DNA from: Caballeronia arationis
GTDB taxonomy: Bacteria > Pseudomonadota > Gammaproteobacteria > Burkholderiales > Burkholderiaceae
Assembly (NCBI RefSeq): GCF_001544975.2
Contig: NZ_FCOG02000023.1
Location: 47,285 to 111,284, forward strand
Length of the DNA: 64,000 nt
Direction of reading: 5' to 3'
This document shows positions 53,281-62,594 of this stretch, piece after piece (within the stretch, counting starts at the first letter, position 1; every line of letters begins with the position of its first letter). The translations under genes and the position numbers were made by a program. The notes under the pieces are model-generated. The model was not told where the DNA came from and made no database searches. It saw only the letters and a list, made by a program, of their open reading frames with translations.

Positions 53281-54267
53281 GTGCGCTCAAAGCCGGCGGC
53301 AACCGGGCGTCCTCGCCTCAAACATGCGCTCCTGGCACTAGCGGTGCTCGCAACCGCCTTACCAGCCGTGACGCACGGTGCCTCCGGGACGACGGCCTCG
53401 CCGGCGGTCGCGGCAATCGGCCTGCATGCCGAAGGCGACATGTACACGGCCCAATACGATTCGTTTAGCGCGTGGCTCGGCAATCCCGTGCTGTATCGCA
53501 TCGTCTTCACTGCGCGTGGAAAGTGGCAGGATGTCGCCGATCCCTATTACCTCGTTGCTACGCAACGCTGGATCAACAGCGACCCGCGTCATGTCGAGGT
53601 GATGTCGGTCCCGCTACTGCTTCCTTCGGATCATGGCTTTGCAACGGTAACGAGCGGCAAGGTCGATCACGCGTTCGCAAGTCTTGCGACAAACATCAAG
53701 GCGATCGGCCGTCCCGAGCAGGTCATCATCCGGCTCGGCTGGGAGCATAACGGCAAATGGTATCCATGGAATGCGCTCAAGGACCCCGAAGGGTACAAGG
53801 CGGCTTATCGTCGCGTTGTGAACGTTATGCGCAAGGTCGCGCCCGGCTTGCGTTTCGACTGGACGACCGACTTTCAGAGCCACAGCTCGTTCGACTGGCA
53901 GAGCGCGTACCCGGGCGATGACGTCGTCGACATCATGTCGATGGATGTCTATGACGAGTATCACAAGGGCTGGGACGATATGCTCGACGCGCGAACCGGG
54001 CTGCAGTCGTTTCGGGCGTTCGCGAAGGCGCATGGCAAGCCGGAAGCCTATCCGGAGTGGGGATGTTCGACGAGGTCCGAGGGCTACGGCGACAACCCCG
54101 AATTCATCGAGCGCTTTCACGGCTGGATCGAGAGCGGTGCGCCAAACGTGCTGTATCAGGCGTACTGGAACACGCACCTGGGCGGGCCCAACGCCGTGAT
54201 TTACGGGGATCAGTCAGGCCACGTTCCGCTTGCGGCCAAGAAGTACCGGGAGCTTTTCGGCAAGTGA
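53281..54267 (+). CDS. Exported GH26-like glycosidase (EPS-linked), paralogue 1
   Basis: 328 aa. Signal peptide (LLALAVLATALPAVTHGA). (Beta/alpha)8-type sequence with IIRLGWEHNGKWYPW, where Glu155 fits the acid/base, and PEAYPEWGCST, where Glu259 fits the nucleophile of the GH26 mannanase-like clan. Would hydrolyse or trim the exopolysaccharide in the periplasm. GTG 53281 is chosen for GAGGG 8 nt upstream; TTG 53266 overlapping the previous stop is the alternative. Clearly paralogous to 62595-63839. Distant similarity only: substrate could be mannan-like or another beta-glycan. Confidence 0.8.
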   Translation: MRSKPAATGRPRLKHALLALAVLATALPAVTHGASGTTASPAVAAIGLHAEGDMYTAQYDSFSAWLGNPVLYRIVFTARGKWQDVADPYYLVATQRWINSDPRHVEVMSVPLLLPSDHGFATVTSGKVDHAFASLATNIKAIGRPEQVIIRLGWEHNGKWYPWNALKDPEGYKAAYRRVVNVMRKVAPGLRFDWTTDFQSHSSFDWQSAYPGDDVVDIMSMDVYDEYHKGWDDMLDARTGLQSFRAFAKAHGKPEAYPEWGCSTRSEGYGDNPEFIERFHGWIESGAPNVLYQAYWNTHLGGPNAVIYGDQSGHVPLAAKKYRELFGK

Positions 54268-54349
54268 TCCGTCCGGCCGTGACGTTGCGCATCTGTCGCA
54301 GCGTTGCCTCTAGGTAAGAGGCCACCGTGCCATCAGTATGGAGTTCGCA

Positions 54350-54390
54350 GGGGAAAAACGAATGACGGGACAACCTGAATCGTCCCGTCA
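54350..54390 (-). terminator. Terminator of the Wzc-like gene
   Basis: ATGACGGGAC and GTCCCGTCAT form a perfect 10-bp stem. On the minus strand it is followed by TCGTTTTT. It sits between the convergent GH26-like and Wzc-like genes. Confidence 0.7.
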
Positions 54391-54525
54391 TTGTCAGTAT
54401 GTCCCAGGTTGCGGGTGGAACTTCAGGTCGAATCGGATTGCCTTGAAGAATCCGCGTTGACCCTGTTAGTCCGCCCGCCCCCTGAGCCAGTCGAGCTTGC
54501 TATCCGGGGGCTCGCTTGCTCTTGC

Positions 54526-56724
54526 TCAGGCAGTCCCGTAGGTTCCGCCGTAGCCATACTCGCCGAGGTGCGGCCTGGAGCCGTTAAGGATCACGCCGGT
54601 GATGCGCACGCCGCTGCGATCCATGCGTTTCGCACACTCTTCGAGTTCTGCCAGTTTCGTAACTTCCGACAGCGCGACCATGAATACCGTCCCGGCGGTC
54701 TGCGCGAGCACTGCAGCATCCGACACCATCAGAATCGGCGGAGCGTCGACGACGATGAGGTCGTACTGTTGGGCGCAATCGTCAAGCATCTGATTCAAGC
54801 GCGGCGAAAGCAGCAACTCGCCAGGCTCGGCTGGCCGCCGTCCGGTTGCAACGAAGTCGAGATTCGATGCCACGTCATGCTGAACGACCGAGCTAAAGCC
54901 CGTACGCTCCTCAAGGAAATCGACGAGACCGTGCTCATGACCGCTGTTGAAGTACTTGTGCAAACGACCGTTTCGCAAGTCCGCATCAATCAGCAGCACG
55001 CGTTTGCCCGAAGACGCCACCACGCGTGCGAAGTTCGCTGAGACAAAAGACTTGCCTACGCCTGGCGTCGCTCCGGTAACGAGCACGATCTTGTTGGGAA
55101 GGCCGTCCCTGCCGTGATTCAGCGTCATGCGAAGCGCGCGAAGGCCTTCGACTGCCGGATCAGCCTTGGATGATTCCGCCAGCAACGTTGCGTTGCGCAC
55201 CTTGCGTTCTGACTTGAGCATCACTTGCTGACGCTTGCTATAGGGAATCGTCGCGTAGACGTTGATGCCAAGCGCGCGCTCGATTTCACCGGGGTTCTTC
55301 ACACCGCGCATAACCGTATTGCGCACGAACGCATACGCGAGGCCGCTAAGCAAGCCAAACAACGCAAACAGCACGACGACAATCGACTTCTTCGGAAACA
55401 CCGGATCTTCGGGGATCGCAGGCGTATCAATCAGCCGCACCGTACCGACCTTCCCTGCCTTCACCAACTCGAGCTGCTGCGCATTGTTCAGCAGCGCGGT
55501 GTACAGGGCCGCGTCCACCTTGACCTGCATCTCCGAGCGAGCGACCTCCTGCTGCAAGTCCGGAAAGCGCGCCATCTGTTGCGCATAGAGGCTAGTCTGC
55601 TCCTCCAACCCGCTGATTTGCCTGTCGATCGATACGATGGCCGGATAACCCGCCGCGAAACGGGCGGAAAGATCCCTGCGCTGCTGTTGCAAGGCAAGAA
55701 GCTGTGCCTTGACCGCGCTCATTTGCCCGATCGCCTGCCTCGCCTCTTCCGACAGGTCGACGACACCAGCCCGCCGGTGCAATTCCGTGTCGCGCTGCTG
55801 CGACTGTTCCAACTGCGTCTTTAGCACGGGCAACTGTCGCTTCAGAAAGTCGAGCGAATTCGACGCTTCGAGCGACTTCCTCTCCATGTTCTGCAAGATG
55901 AACTGCTTGGCGATTTCCCTCAGCGTGTCACTGACGATCAGCGGATCGTTGCCGCGCAGGCTTGCTACCAGGATGCCCGAGTCCTTGACCTTCTCCTGAA
56001 TGCTGAGATTGGTCTGGATACGCTCGATTGTCTTGAGACGCGAATTGCGATACAGGTCGAACGTCACCCCGGGCTCACCGCTCGCGCTGGTCACGAGAAG
56101 CTGGATCGGGCCGCGCGTCGTCGGGAACGACTGAAGTTTTCCGATTTCGCCTGAAACGGGCGCATCGAGTGCGGGCCCGGATAGCGTATAGCGACGATTG
56201 GGTTCAAGCGTCAGCAGGAACTGCTTGCCCTCAAGCTTGGTCGGAACCTCGAAGGTGTCGACGGACACCGACTCCGCACCCCACGCGAATCCACCGACAC
56301 CGAAGATGCCCGGTGTCGTGACGCCTTCCACATATCGCGAGATCAGCGTGCCGACGACAGGAAACCGCCGAGGCTTCGCGTCGATAAAGAGCGCCTGCTT
56401 GTCGACCGTGCGCGTGACGATCGCGCGCGACGAAAGAATCTGGCTTTCCGCTGCCGTCGTCGACTTGTTGTCGTTGATGCTCGACACCGCATCCAGCATG
56501 CTTCGGGTTGACGTCGGGTCCGCACGGGTGTCGACCTGAATCATGACGTCGCTTTCATAAACGGGCGGCGCGACCATCGCATAACCCGCGCCGAGCAGCG
56601 CGAAGGCAGCGGTGCATGCCGCGATGCGCCAGCGGTTTTGCGCGAGCACGGCGAATATGCCAGGCAGGTCCATATCGGTGTTCGTGACGTGGACATCCTT
56701 AAAGGAGAGTCGTGCAGGGTTCAT
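54526..56724 (-). CDS. Wzc-like polysaccharide co-polymerase with BY-kinase domain
   Basis: 732 aa. An N-terminal Wzz-type domain (residues 15-110, first membrane helix near 35-55) is followed by a long periplasmic coiled coil (260-420) and a second helix (KKSIVVVLFALFGLLSGLAYAF, near 450). The cytoplasmic bacterial tyrosine kinase has Walker A VTGATPGVGKSFVSAN, Walker A' LLIDADLRNG and Walker B LIVVDAPPI. A short C-terminal Tyr cluster (GEYGYGGTYG) is the autophosphorylation site. Controls chain length and export of the exopolysaccharide. Neither the outer-membrane Wza porin nor the cognate phosphatase gene is in this window. Confidence 0.92.
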   Translation of the reverse strand: MNPARLSFKDVHVTNTDMDLPGIFAVLAQNRWRIAACTAAFALLGAGYAMVAPPVYESDVMIQVDTRADPTSTRSMLDAVSSINDNKSTTAAESQILSSRAIVTRTVDKQALFIDAKPRRFPVVGTLISRYVEGVTTPGIFGVGGFAWGAESVSVDTFEVPTKLEGKQFLLTLEPNRRYTLSGPALDAPVSGEIGKLQSFPTTRGPIQLLVTSASGEPGVTFDLYRNSRLKTIERIQTNLSIQEKVKDSGILVASLRGNDPLIVSDTLREIAKQFILQNMERKSLEASNSLDFLKRQLPVLKTQLEQSQQRDTELHRRAGVVDLSEEARQAIGQMSAVKAQLLALQQQRRDLSARFAAGYPAIVSIDRQISGLEEQTSLYAQQMARFPDLQQEVARSEMQVKVDAALYTALLNNAQQLELVKAGKVGTVRLIDTPAIPEDPVFPKKSIVVVLFALFGLLSGLAYAFVRNTVMRGVKNPGEIERALGINVYATIPYSKRQQVMLKSERKVRNATLLAESSKADPAVEGLRALRMTLNHGRDGLPNKIVLVTGATPGVGKSFVSANFARVVASSGKRVLLIDADLRNGRLHKYFNSGHEHGLVDFLEERTGFSSVVQHDVASNLDFVATGRRPAEPGELLLSPRLNQMLDDCAQQYDLIVVDAPPILMVSDAAVLAQTAGTVFMVALSEVTKLAELEECAKRMDRSGVRITGVILNGSRPHLGEYGYGGTYGTA

Positions 56725-57231
56725 GGTTGCCTTTTCTCGCCGAGTGACACGGGTGGTCTCATTTGTATGTTGAACGACTACTGGTCCGGCTATGCAGCCC
56801 GACTCTCAAGTGATTTCTGATCGAGGCGTTTTCAAAGATGCTGGATCCGGGTACAGCGTACAGACCGGTCCCAAACGAGGCTCTTCGAGCGTCAACGAAC
56901 ATTCAGAGAATACAAGCACGGTGAATTAACAACGTGTGCGTTAGCCAACCTTCCCCCGGACTTAAACGCGCCCCGAACGCAGGACGCGAAGATGCTTTCG
57001 ATAAGACTGATCATAAGTTGACTAAGGACGCTTACGTTCATCCACCGGTCGCGCATCCGTCACGAATCTTCCGTCTGCCGTGATCGAATTCATGCAGGGA
57101 TGGCACAGGCAGCATGCATTGGTCAGTGCACGCTAGCCGCGCTTGTCGCGGCCGCCTGATCTGCTGGCTTAGCGAGTGTCCTTTGTCTTATGAAAATTCA
57201 ATTCGATGCGGCGCCATTGTTCTGGCGCTTC
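56725..57231. other. 507-bp intergenic region
   Basis: Between the minus-strand flippase gene and the Wzc-like gene. Contains the probable Wzc promoter. Small frames have no ribosome binding site. No repeat or RNA gene recognised. Confidence 0.4.
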
Positions 57232-58692
57232 TCAGCGTTGCCTTAGCGCACCGCGTGAGGCTTGGTGCTCGATATTCACCTGGGAATTCCGCTCGCGGAG
57301 TGAGAAGAACACCACCGCTCCAACGAAGATCGATGCACCCACGATCTCGAAGACGCTCGGAAGCGACAGACTACGCAGCCCCCAGATGATCGCAGCCGCC
57401 AGCGCATAATAGAAAATTACCGGAGACAAAATTCGCCGGAACACTTGCGCCACTGTAAGCCCTGCCTCCTCGCGAAAAAACCACAGATGATAAGAAAACG
57501 CCATCGTCGCGTAAGAGACGGATGCCCAGAAAAGCATGTTCTCCAGGCCTAGCGAAATCGTCGCCCACATCACCGCGAGTTGCACGATCACCTGGATCGA
57601 CATCCAGGCCAGTGCTTTGAACGGCGAACCGGTGCTCTGCAAGTAGGCGGACATTGTCGCGCCCGCGAAGGTCTGGAATGACCAAAGCACCGCAAACCGG
57701 ATCAGCATGTCAGCATGATTCACGAAGCGCGGACCAAGGACGAATTGTGTGACAAGTCCTGCGCCAATTGCCAGCGTGAGGAAGAAGGTGATGTAGGCGG
57801 CATTCGACCAGACAAAAATCGAAATGGTCCTGTCCCCGCGAGGGCCGTCGGACAGGCGGTCGCGGGAAAAATAGGGCATCGTGAACCGGCGAATCAATGG
57901 CGCGGCGAACGAGGTGCCTTGAATAACGAGTTGTTTGATTGAGGCGTAAATGCCAAAAATCTCAAGCGACATCATGGAAGCGACAATCAATTCATCCGCC
58001 TTGCTGCCGAGAATGTTGAACAACTGCCCGGTCAACTGCGTTCCCATGTAATAGTAAAGCCGCTTCGCGCGCGCCCGTCGCATCACGCTCAGCAGGATCA
58101 CTTTCAGCGTATCCAGCTGAAACGATGACATGAAGATGAATTTCGCTGCGATGGTGCAGATGAATCCCAACACGACGCAATTGAGCGAATCGAAATGCCA
58201 CGCGGTTCCGATCGTCACGCCCACACCGAGCAGCTTGCTAAAGACTTCGGACATGGCAAGCCGCTCGATGTCCAGCGCGCGGACCGCGAAGCCTTGCAGC
58301 GCACCGACCAGAATCACAAAGGGAAGCACGGGCGCGACCAATAGCAGCGTGAGCCACGCCGCTTCAACGACACCCAGCTCTCGCAAGGCGAACGCCATTA
58401 CGAGATCGACGATCACCGCAAAGCCAATCAGTCTCGGCAATGCGGAGCCAAGAATCAAGGCAACACGCCGTCGGCTTCCGCGTTCCTGAATAATGAACCC
58501 TTCCCATCCGAAGTCGCAGAATGTCGTGAAAATGGATACGACGAGAAGCTGAGTCGAGACGATACCGAGGTCCCGATAACCGAAATGGCGCGACAAGAAA
58601 GCGATTTGCGCAAGCGTCAGGACGCCCATCATTCCTGACGCAAGCAATTGAACTGCGCCCTTGCGGGCCAACTGCAAAATGCCAAAATTCAC
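57232..58692 (-). CDS. Wzx-like polysaccharide flippase
   Basis: 486 aa, about 14 predicted membrane helices, starting with ARKGAVQLLASGMMGVLTLAQIAFLSRHFGY, typical of the MOP/PST export family. Flips the lipid-linked repeat unit across the inner membrane. Starts at GTG 58692, overlapping the stop of the glycosyltransferase gene (GTGA), so it ends a three-gene operon. Confidence 0.87.
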   Translation of the reverse strand: MNFGILQLARKGAVQLLASGMMGVLTLAQIAFLSRHFGYRDLGIVSTQLLVVSIFTTFCDFGWEGFIIQERGSRRRVALILGSALPRLIGFAVIVDLVMAFALRELGVVEAAWLTLLLVAPVLPFVILVGALQGFAVRALDIERLAMSEVFSKLLGVGVTIGTAWHFDSLNCVVLGFICTIAAKFIFMSSFQLDTLKVILLSVMRRARAKRLYYYMGTQLTGQLFNILGSKADELIVASMMSLEIFGIYASIKQLVIQGTSFAAPLIRRFTMPYFSRDRLSDGPRGDRTISIFVWSNAAYITFFLTLAIGAGLVTQFVLGPRFVNHADMLIRFAVLWSFQTFAGATMSAYLQSTGSPFKALAWMSIQVIVQLAVMWATISLGLENMLFWASVSYATMAFSYHLWFFREEAGLTVAQVFRRILSPVIFYYALAAAIIWGLRSLSLPSVFEIVGASIFVGAVVFFSLRERNSQVNIEHQASRGALRQR

Positions 58693-59984
58693 TGTGTGAC
58701 TCCCAATACCGGCGCAGTCTTAGCGACTGGATCGGCCAGGCAAGTGTTCAGGATGTCCAGATACCGATTTCGGTTTATGTCGAAATTGAACTGTTCAGAG
58801 GCAAAGCGAGCCGAAGTCTTGCTCAGGAGCTTGTACAGGTTTTCATCGCGCGCGAGTTCCACGCATCGCAACGCTATTTCGTTCGCGTCCGAGCAGATGA
58901 ACAGCTCGCGGCCCGATTCCACAGACATTCCGATGGCGCCGTCCGGCGTTGTGATCGTGGGTATGCCGCGTGCAAGCGATTCCAAGACCTTCGTCTTGAT
59001 CCCCGTGCCGCCAAACATCGGCGCGAGATGGATATGCATCGTGTCGAACACGTCGTCCGGATCTTCGAGGAAACCGGTGAAGACCACATCCGCGCGCTGA
59101 TAACGGGCGACAATCTCCGGCGGACAACGCCCGATAGCGTGAAACCGATAGTCGACACCATGATGCGTCAGCGCCGGCAACACGCTCTCCAGCACGTAGC
59201 GCAGCGCTTCCCGATTTGCCGTCGTATGCATGTTGCCGAAGAACATCAAATTGATCTTCTCCGTCGGACTGGGAAACAGTCGATCGGGTGCCTTATGTAT
59301 CTTGGTCGTAGGCGGAACCGCATAGACGTTGTCCGCGCCCGTCATCTGCTTGAAGAGCGCAGCTTCCGCATGCGACACGAATACCACGGCGTTGTGTCGC
59401 GTCGCGCTCTTGCGCTCCATCCGGCTTATAGCCCACCGTTCGTACTTCAGAACCGTTGTGGAAAACCGGTTAACGACCTTGGCGGCAAATGGCGGCATGC
59501 GCCCCTCGTACGTGCCAAGCGGACGATTGCCGACGCTCGCGCGAATGTTGTGCAGATAACGCACCGAAAGCAGATCGTCGAGTTCGACGACGGAAATGCA
59601 GTTCTTTGACTGGAACAGCATCGAAGTTCGCAGCATGTCCGCTATCACGAGCTTGCACTTTCGCTCGTTGATAATGGAACGGATAAGCCGCTTTCCACTA
59701 CGCGAGAGATACATCGCCACCTGCAAGGGCAAGGGGCGTCCAGTGAAAATCCATTCGACGATCCATTTGCGAGCCGTGGGCAAGTCGATCAAATGGAATC
59801 TGAACGCCGGGAAGCGCGCGTAATAACGCGCCAGGTCGACCACTTCGTCCTTGCCTTTGAATATGACGACGCTAACGTCGTGCTGATTCTCAAGAAACTG
59901 CAGAGACTGAAAGATCATGTTTTCCCGCCCGCCAGAGGCCGGGAGAAACGGTCGCGATGCGATATACAAGATTGGAACGTTCAT
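58689..59984 (-). CDS. Glycosyltransferase family 4
   Basis: 431 aa GT-B enzyme. The N-terminus MNVPILYIASRPFLPASGGREN has the GGRE acceptor motif; the C-terminal domain has LMFFGNMHTTANREALRYVLESV and MFGGTGIKTKVLESLARGIPTITTP, the donor-site loop. ATG 59984 overlaps the stop of the preceding gene (ATGA) with GGAG upstream; ATG 59990 is possible. Adds one sugar of the repeat unit. Confidence 0.88.
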   Translation of the reverse strand: MNVPILYIASRPFLPASGGRENMIFQSLQFLENQHDVSVVIFKGKDEVVDLARYYARFPAFRFHLIDLPTARKWIVEWIFTGRPLPLQVAMYLSRSGKRLIRSIINERKCKLVIADMLRTSMLFQSKNCISVVELDDLLSVRYLHNIRASVGNRPLGTYEGRMPPFAAKVVNRFSTTVLKYERWAISRMERKSATRHNAVVFVSHAEAALFKQMTGADNVYAVPPTTKIHKAPDRLFPSPTEKINLMFFGNMHTTANREALRYVLESVLPALTHHGVDYRFHAIGRCPPEIVARYQRADVVFTGFLEDPDDVFDTMHIHLAPMFGGTGIKTKVLESLARGIPTITTPDGAIGMSVESGRELFICSDANEIALRCVELARDENLYKLLSKTSARFASEQFNFDINRNRYLDILNTCLADPVAKTAPVLGVTQ

Positions 59985-61093
59985 TTGCATGTCTCCAAAA
60001 ATGATTTGAATTTTTCGAATGAAGAATTCCGATCGAATATGCTCGAGTTTTCGGCAAGTGCCGCCTTGCCGTCCAGCGCTGCCAGACGGTCGCGGTCATT
60101 GAGAAGCGCAATCCATTCGCTTGCCGAATCGCTGACGATCACTGATGGATCCCTGACCAACGGTATCCCGCGGACACCTTTGGACGTGCTGATGACGGAC
60201 CTCCCGTTGTAAATGGCCTCGGCGACTTTCACGTTCATTCCCGCGCCCGAAACAATGGGCGATAGAAAGACATTGGATTTATTCCAGATCTCGGAAGAGT
60301 GGTTGACGAATCCATGTCCAATAACGTTCTTGCGCTGATAGCGATCGGCATCGGAGCCGGCGCCCATCAAATGGAAAATCACTTTCTCTGCGTCGACATG
60401 GGGAATGATTTCGGATAGCAGCCACTCAACTGCATCCTGATTCGGCCACCATTTCATGTTGCCGAGAAACGCCAGATGGATCGGCTTATCAGCTGTTGCC
60501 GGCGCGATTCGCTCTGCCGGCACATAATCGAAGGCGGGCAGCATGCAAAAGCGGTTGCCGGAAGGCGCACGAGCAGCGTCGTTAGCCAGTTCGTCCGGCG
60601 AAATGAATACCTGGTTTCGGATCAGAGCGTTTGCGCGCTCCTGAAAGCGCCGCAATTTCCGGCATTCCGACTTGAGCATCGCCGAAGTGATCGGGTTGCT
60701 CATTTTGTTCAGGCGCTCTTCGTACAGCTTCGCCTCATCGTTGTGCTGAACGAGAATTGAATTGACGCCGATCTGATTGCGAAGATAAACCACCGTTTCC
60801 AGATGGTCGAAAACGACGATATCGGGTTGTACGCTGGCCGCGAGCTTCGAGAATGCGCGGTGCACGCTAGGTCGATCGAAATATAAAACCTTGGCCGGCA
60901 ATCGGCCAAACAATGACCGCAATAGCGAGAAGGCTATTTTTACTTTTCTCGATTTCGGCAAATCGTCATAAACATAAAGAACCTCGACCCGAGCGCACAC
61001 CCTCCGCAATTGCGAAAGAATGTGATTCGAGTAAACCATGCCTCCATTCGACGACTTCGCATCGCGCACATGCGACAAGAACACAGCGTTCAT
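59981..61093 (-). CDS. Glycosyltransferase family 4
   Basis: 370 aa GT-B enzyme. N-terminal VFLSHVRDAKSSNGGMVYSN; C-terminal HLAFLGNMKWWPNQDAVEWLLSEI and LSPIVSGAGMNVKVAEAIYNGRSVISTSKG, the same donor-loop type as the next gene, so the two are related. First gene of the minus-strand operon (GT, GT, flippase). Its promoter should lie just right of 61093. Base composition is somewhat lower in GC than the neighbouring housekeeping genes. Confidence 0.87.
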   Translation of the reverse strand: MNAVFLSHVRDAKSSNGGMVYSNHILSQLRRVCARVEVLYVYDDLPKSRKVKIAFSLLRSLFGRLPAKVLYFDRPSVHRAFSKLAASVQPDIVVFDHLETVVYLRNQIGVNSILVQHNDEAKLYEERLNKMSNPITSAMLKSECRKLRRFQERANALIRNQVFISPDELANDAARAPSGNRFCMLPAFDYVPAERIAPATADKPIHLAFLGNMKWWPNQDAVEWLLSEIIPHVDAEKVIFHLMGAGSDADRYQRKNVIGHGFVNHSSEIWNKSNVFLSPIVSGAGMNVKVAEAIYNGRSVISTSKGVRGIPLVRDPSVIVSDSASEWIALLNDRDRLAALDGKAALAENSSIFDRNSSFEKFKSFLETCK

Positions 61094-62594
61094 TTGTTGA
61101 ATCCTATGATATGTCGGATCGCGTAACCAGATTGCATCGGCAATACGCGTCCCCGCGCCCTTCCGTCACGTATTAACGACCGTAGTAGCAATCAGAACCT
61201 TCACCGCCCTTCGGGCAGCGCTCTAGGACTCCTATTCGTCTGACTCAAGGACGCGATTACATCAGGGTAATTCAACAGCGACCTTTCACTTCGGACCATT
61301 GAAGCGAGAAGAGCTTTGGGGTGTGGCGAAAGCGTGGTCGACGTTGATGGCGTCCTTGTCGCCTTATCGCAGACGGCAAGTCATGTCATTTCCGTAAGCA
61401 GCATTCAATCTTGAGTCGTTTTTTACCTCTGTTAGCAAACGCACACACGATATTCGAATCTCGGTAGATATGTTTAGCGATGCAAAGGTTACCGATTTAA
61501 TTGACATTGATAGTATGGTCTTTTTAAATTTCAATATGAGGATATGAATCGGTCTATGGAAATACAAATGGAAATTTAAAGCCGCCGAGGACTTTGATCT
61601 CGTGCGCGAACGCACACGTAGGACAATCTCTTTCTCCCCGGAGGCAAAGCGGACGATAGACGTTCTTTGGAACGTTTGCGCGACCCCGAACTACGGCTGG
61701 AGGACCTCATCGGCAGTAGCCTCGAAGTCGCAGCGCACCGCGTGGCTTTATCCGATTTGCGATCTACGCGGTTCCGGGGGTAGGAAGACCGAGCAGGCCA
61801 CCCCCGTGCGATTGCCCCTATATGCTCGCCTTCAAAGATTGTAGGCGACTCAGGACACCAAGAGCGACCCTCTTTCTGCTTGATTCGCCTTGCACGGATG
61901 CAAGCGCCACCATCCAGACGCCTGAACTTCGGCCACGTCTACCCGCTTTCTGTAGGCCAGATCATGGGCTCCTCCTATATATAGGATTCCTCTTCATAAC
62001 GATACACAGTTATCGCGCGCTTTTATTCCATAACGATGCGTCATATTTAGTTCAGAGTCCTATTTATAAGCGGAATTAGCCCCCCCATTTAAACAGCCAT
62101 TCTTATTACATCTCGATCGACCTCTAATTTCTTCATACAAAAAAACTAAATCGTCTGATTAATTCGTAAGCAGGCATCGTTAACAATTGGATGCAAAAAA
62201 TGCTTTTGTCATATGGTCGTACCCGGTAATAACTGGTAAGATGATTCTCATTGACGGTCAATGCGGAACTTAGCTTGGGTGCAAACGATTGCATCCTGAC
62301 GCGCTTGTCGCACTTTTGACCGATCCCTTGGCCGCGCCGACACTGTCGCCGCGCGGTTGTCCAGACTCTGCTCAAGTTCGAGCACTTGATCCCGGTTCCA
62401 ATGCAAGTATCCGCACTAAAACACACAGTAATTAATAGTCCTAACTACGCGCACTATAAGCCGCACTAGAGGGACCACCGCTGCTGCCCATTGATCCGGC
62501 GCGAAAGCGTCGAATCGCGCGTGCGTCAGCGTTTCGTTTGACCCCCTTTTCCATCAACTTTTTAGTCGACTTTTCGTCGATGGATAAACTCGCC
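61094..62594. other. 1.5-kb AT-richer intergenic region
   Basis: Separates the divergent glycosyltransferase operon and the second GH26-like gene. Bases 61380-61600 and 62020-62260 are AT-rich. A possible plus-strand promoter is TTGACA-N17-TTAAAT at 61501-61529. The piece 61600-61980 is more GC-rich but its frames (for example 61602-61844) have no recognisable product or ribosome binding site. No transposase remnant or tRNA was recognised. Confidence 0.45.

Noticed and set aside
54391..55041. 216-codon plus-strand frame after the first GH26-like gene
   Set aside because: Antisense to the well-supported kinase domain of the Wzc-like gene.
61602..61844. 80-codon frame in the EPS spacer
   Set aside because: No ribosome binding site, no recognisable domain, composition unlike a gene; kept only as part of the spacer description.
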